Position numbers and translations under genes: made by a program. A stretch of 6,738 nucleotides of DNA from Bacteroidales bacterium (GTDB taxonomy: Bacteria > Bacteroidota > Bacteroidia > Bacteroidales > UBA932). Positions within the stretch are counted from its first letter, which is position 1. Every line of letters starts with the position of its first letter. The notes beneath the pieces are model-generated. The model did not search any database. It worked only from the letters and a program-made list of their open reading frames with translations, and was not told the DNA's origin. Shown here piece after piece: positions 5,292 through 6,738 of this stretch. The DNA lies in contig JAFWPT010000080.1 in the NCBI GenBank assembly GCA_017509375.1, forward strand, positions 1 through 6,738, in the 5' to 3' direction.

Positions 5292-6738
5292 TGAACCTCA
5301 AATCCCTGGCCAAGGATACGGCCATTTACGGCCTCAGCAGCATTGTCGGCAGGTTCCTGAATTATCTGCTCGTGCCCGTTTATACCTATAAGATAGCGGC
5401 TTCCAGCGGCGGCTACGGCATTGTCACCAACCTGTATGCCTATACTGCACTGCTGCTGGCGCTGCTCACCTTCGGCATGGAGACAACTATGTTCCGTTTC
5501 TCCAACAAGGACGGGGAGGATCCGCGCAGGGTATATGGTACGTCGCTCAAGATGGTCGGGACCGTTGCGCTGCTCTTCGTTGCGGTAGTGCTTGCGCTGA
5601 TCAGGCCCATCGCCGGAGCCATGGGATACGCCGAGCATCCCGAGTACATAGGGTGCATGGCAATTATCGTGGGACTGGACGCCTTCCAGGCCATCATGTT
5701 CTCCAAGCTGCGGATCGACCGCCGTCCGCTGAAGTTCATGGCACTAAAGTTCGCGTTCATCATCCCGAATATCCTTTTGACCCTTGTCATCTTCCTGGTG
5801 CTTCCGCTGCTGTTCGGCTCGCATCCCGGACTGGAGGCCGCTTATCAGCATTACAACGGCGGAGTCGGGTTTATATTCTTTGCCAACCTTACATGTACGG
5901 CGCTGGTTACGCTGGGGTTCATTCCTGAACTGCGGGGGCTCGGGGTCAAGTTCGACCGGGCACTGGCAAAGCGTATGCTGGCCTACACCTGGCCGCTGCT
6001 GCTGCTGAGCCTGGTGGGCATATTGAACCAGGTGGCGGACAAAATACTCTTCCCATACCTTATTCCTGGAGACGAAGGTCGCGTGCAACTCGGCATTTAC
6101 GGCGCCTGCGTCAAGATTGCGATGATAGTGGCCCTTCTCACTCAGGCTTTCCGTTACGCGTACGAACCTATAGTATTCAACGGCAGCCGGGACAAGAACA
6201 ATCCGGATACCCTGGCGGACGGCATGAAGTATTTCGTGATATTCGCCTTGCTTGCGTATCTGGCCGTAGTGGTGTATATGCCCATACTCCGCCACTTCAT
6301 ACAACCTGCATACTGGGAGGGCCTTGGCGTCGTGCCTGTCGTGATGATGGCCGAGATATTCATGGGTATCTACTTTAACCTCTCCTTCTGGTACAAACTC
6401 ACTGACCAGACCTGGTGGGGGGCGGTTATCAGCGCCGCCGGAGCGGCGGTGATGATAGCCGTCAACGTGTTGTTTGTGCCCCGTATCGGCTACTGGGCGT
6501 GCGCCTGGGGCGGTTTTGCAGGCTATGGTACTTCGATGGTACTGAGCTGGCTCATAGGGCGCGGAAAATTTTCGGTTCCCTATGACTACAAGTCAATATT
6601 GCTGTTTACCGGCCTTGCAGCCCTTATTTTCGCTGCGGTTTCGCTGCCCTCCTGGCTGGGCCGCGAGCTGAATTCCTGGCTCACGATGGGTGTCGGCACC
6701 CTGCTTCTGGGAGTATATGGAATATTTATTTTGAAAGA
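5291..6738 (+). CDS. Polysaccharide/lipid-linked oligosaccharide flippase (MOP superfamily), 3'-truncated by the window
   Basis: The frame opens at an ATG overlapping the pyrH stop (TAATG) and stays open to the window end, giving 482 residues with no stop. The protein is almost wholly hydrophobic, with roughly 12-14 predicted membrane helices. It begins with the typical MOP opening: 'MNLKSLAKDTAIYGLSSIVG', then RFLNYLLVPVYT, GGYGIVTNLYAY and GMETTMFRF. This matches the Bacteroidota 'lipopolysaccharide biosynthesis protein' or oligosaccharide flippase family (Wzx/MurJ-like) that moves undecaprenyl-linked glycans across the inner membrane. Family members are about 480-500 residues, so only a short tail should be missing. 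Charged loops such as 'GSRDKNNPDTLADGMKY' near 298-314 fit the mid-protein cytoplasmic loop. It sits in the probable amylase-pyrH operon rather than among glycosyltransferases, so it could serve lipid A-linked glycan, a capsule or a peptidoglycan precursor; the sequence does not decide between these. Confidence 0.9.
   Translation, partial: MNLKSLAKDTAIYGLSSIVGRFLNYLLVPVYTYKIAASSGGYGIVTNLYAYTALLLALLTFGMETTMFRFSNKDGEDPRRVYGTSLKMVGTVALLFVAVVLALIRPIAGAMGYAEHPEYIGCMAIIVGLDAFQAIMFSKLRIDRRPLKFMALKFAFIIPNILLTLVIFLVLPLLFGSHPGLEAAYQHYNGGVGFIFFANLTCTALVTLGFIPELRGLGVKFDRALAKRMLAYTWPLLLLSLVGILNQVADKILFPYLIPGDEGRVQLGIYGACVKIAMIVALLTQAFRYAYEPIVFNGSRDKNNPDTLADGMKYFVIFALLAYLAVVVYMPILRHFIQPAYWEGLGVVPVVMMAEIFMGIYFNLSFWYKLTDQTWWGAVISAAGAAVMIAVNVLFVPRIGYWACAWGGFAGYGTSMVLSWLIGRGKFSVPYDYKSILLFTGLAALIFAAVSLPSWLGRELNSWLTMGVGTLLLGVYGIFILK

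Noticed and set aside
1..6738. CRISPR arrays, insertion sequences, tRNA or rRNA genes, riboswitches, phage or defence genes
   Set aside because: No repeated spacer-like units, transposase, terminal repeats, cloverleaf sequences or long structured leaders were seen; every gap is short and every gene belongs to a housekeeping or envelope family.

Overview
This window reads as ordinary chromosomal sequence from a Bacteroidota member, most likely of the order Bacteroidales. The support is a DUF4249-type outer-membrane protein, a Bacteroidetes-type single-chain succinate dehydrogenase/fumarate reductase cytochrome b, promoters of the Bacteroidetes -33/-7 type (TAnnTTTG), and AT-rich leaders without Shine-Dalgarno sequences. 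The coding DNA is visibly GC-rich while the short intergenic regions are AT-rich. A GC-rich gut Bacteroidales such as the Alistipes/Rikenellaceae group would fit, but I cannot assign a genus from sequence alone. All genes lie on the + strand, and no stretch longer than about 120 bases lacks a gene.

Left region (1-2404): the 3' part of a DUF4249 gene, cut by the window edge, is joined by a 4-base stop/start overlap to a 510-residue exported protein. That protein has a macroglobulin (MG2)-like N-terminal segment and a TonB-plug-like segment near its C-terminus, but no beta-barrel. The pair looks like the tail of an outer-membrane receptor locus whose TonB-dependent receptor would lie upstream, outside the window.

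Middle (2405-3267): a self-contained transcription unit consisting of a Bacteroidetes-type promoter overlapped by a CRP/FNR-like palindrome, the cytochrome b subunit gene (sdhC/frdC), and a strong intrinsic terminator. The usual partner genes for the flavoprotein and iron-sulfur subunits do not follow.

Right region (3258-6738): a second promoter, closely abutting the terminator, leads into a tight run of three genes. These are a GH13 alpha-amylase-family lipoprotein, pyrH (UMP kinase), and a MOP-superfamily polysaccharide flippase that runs off the right edge. Gaps are 12 bases and then a 1-base overlap, so they are probably one operon. UDP made from UMP by PyrH feeds UDP-sugar synthesis, which gives a loose link to glycan export and glucan hydrolysis, but that link is inference.

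I see no mobile element, CRISPR array, tRNA, rRNA or riboswitch, and no convincing undescribed defence or biosynthetic system. The points most worth a second look are the missing conserved histidine in the GH13 active site, the isolated sdhC with its FNR-like operator, and the barrel-less plug protein coupled to DUF4249.
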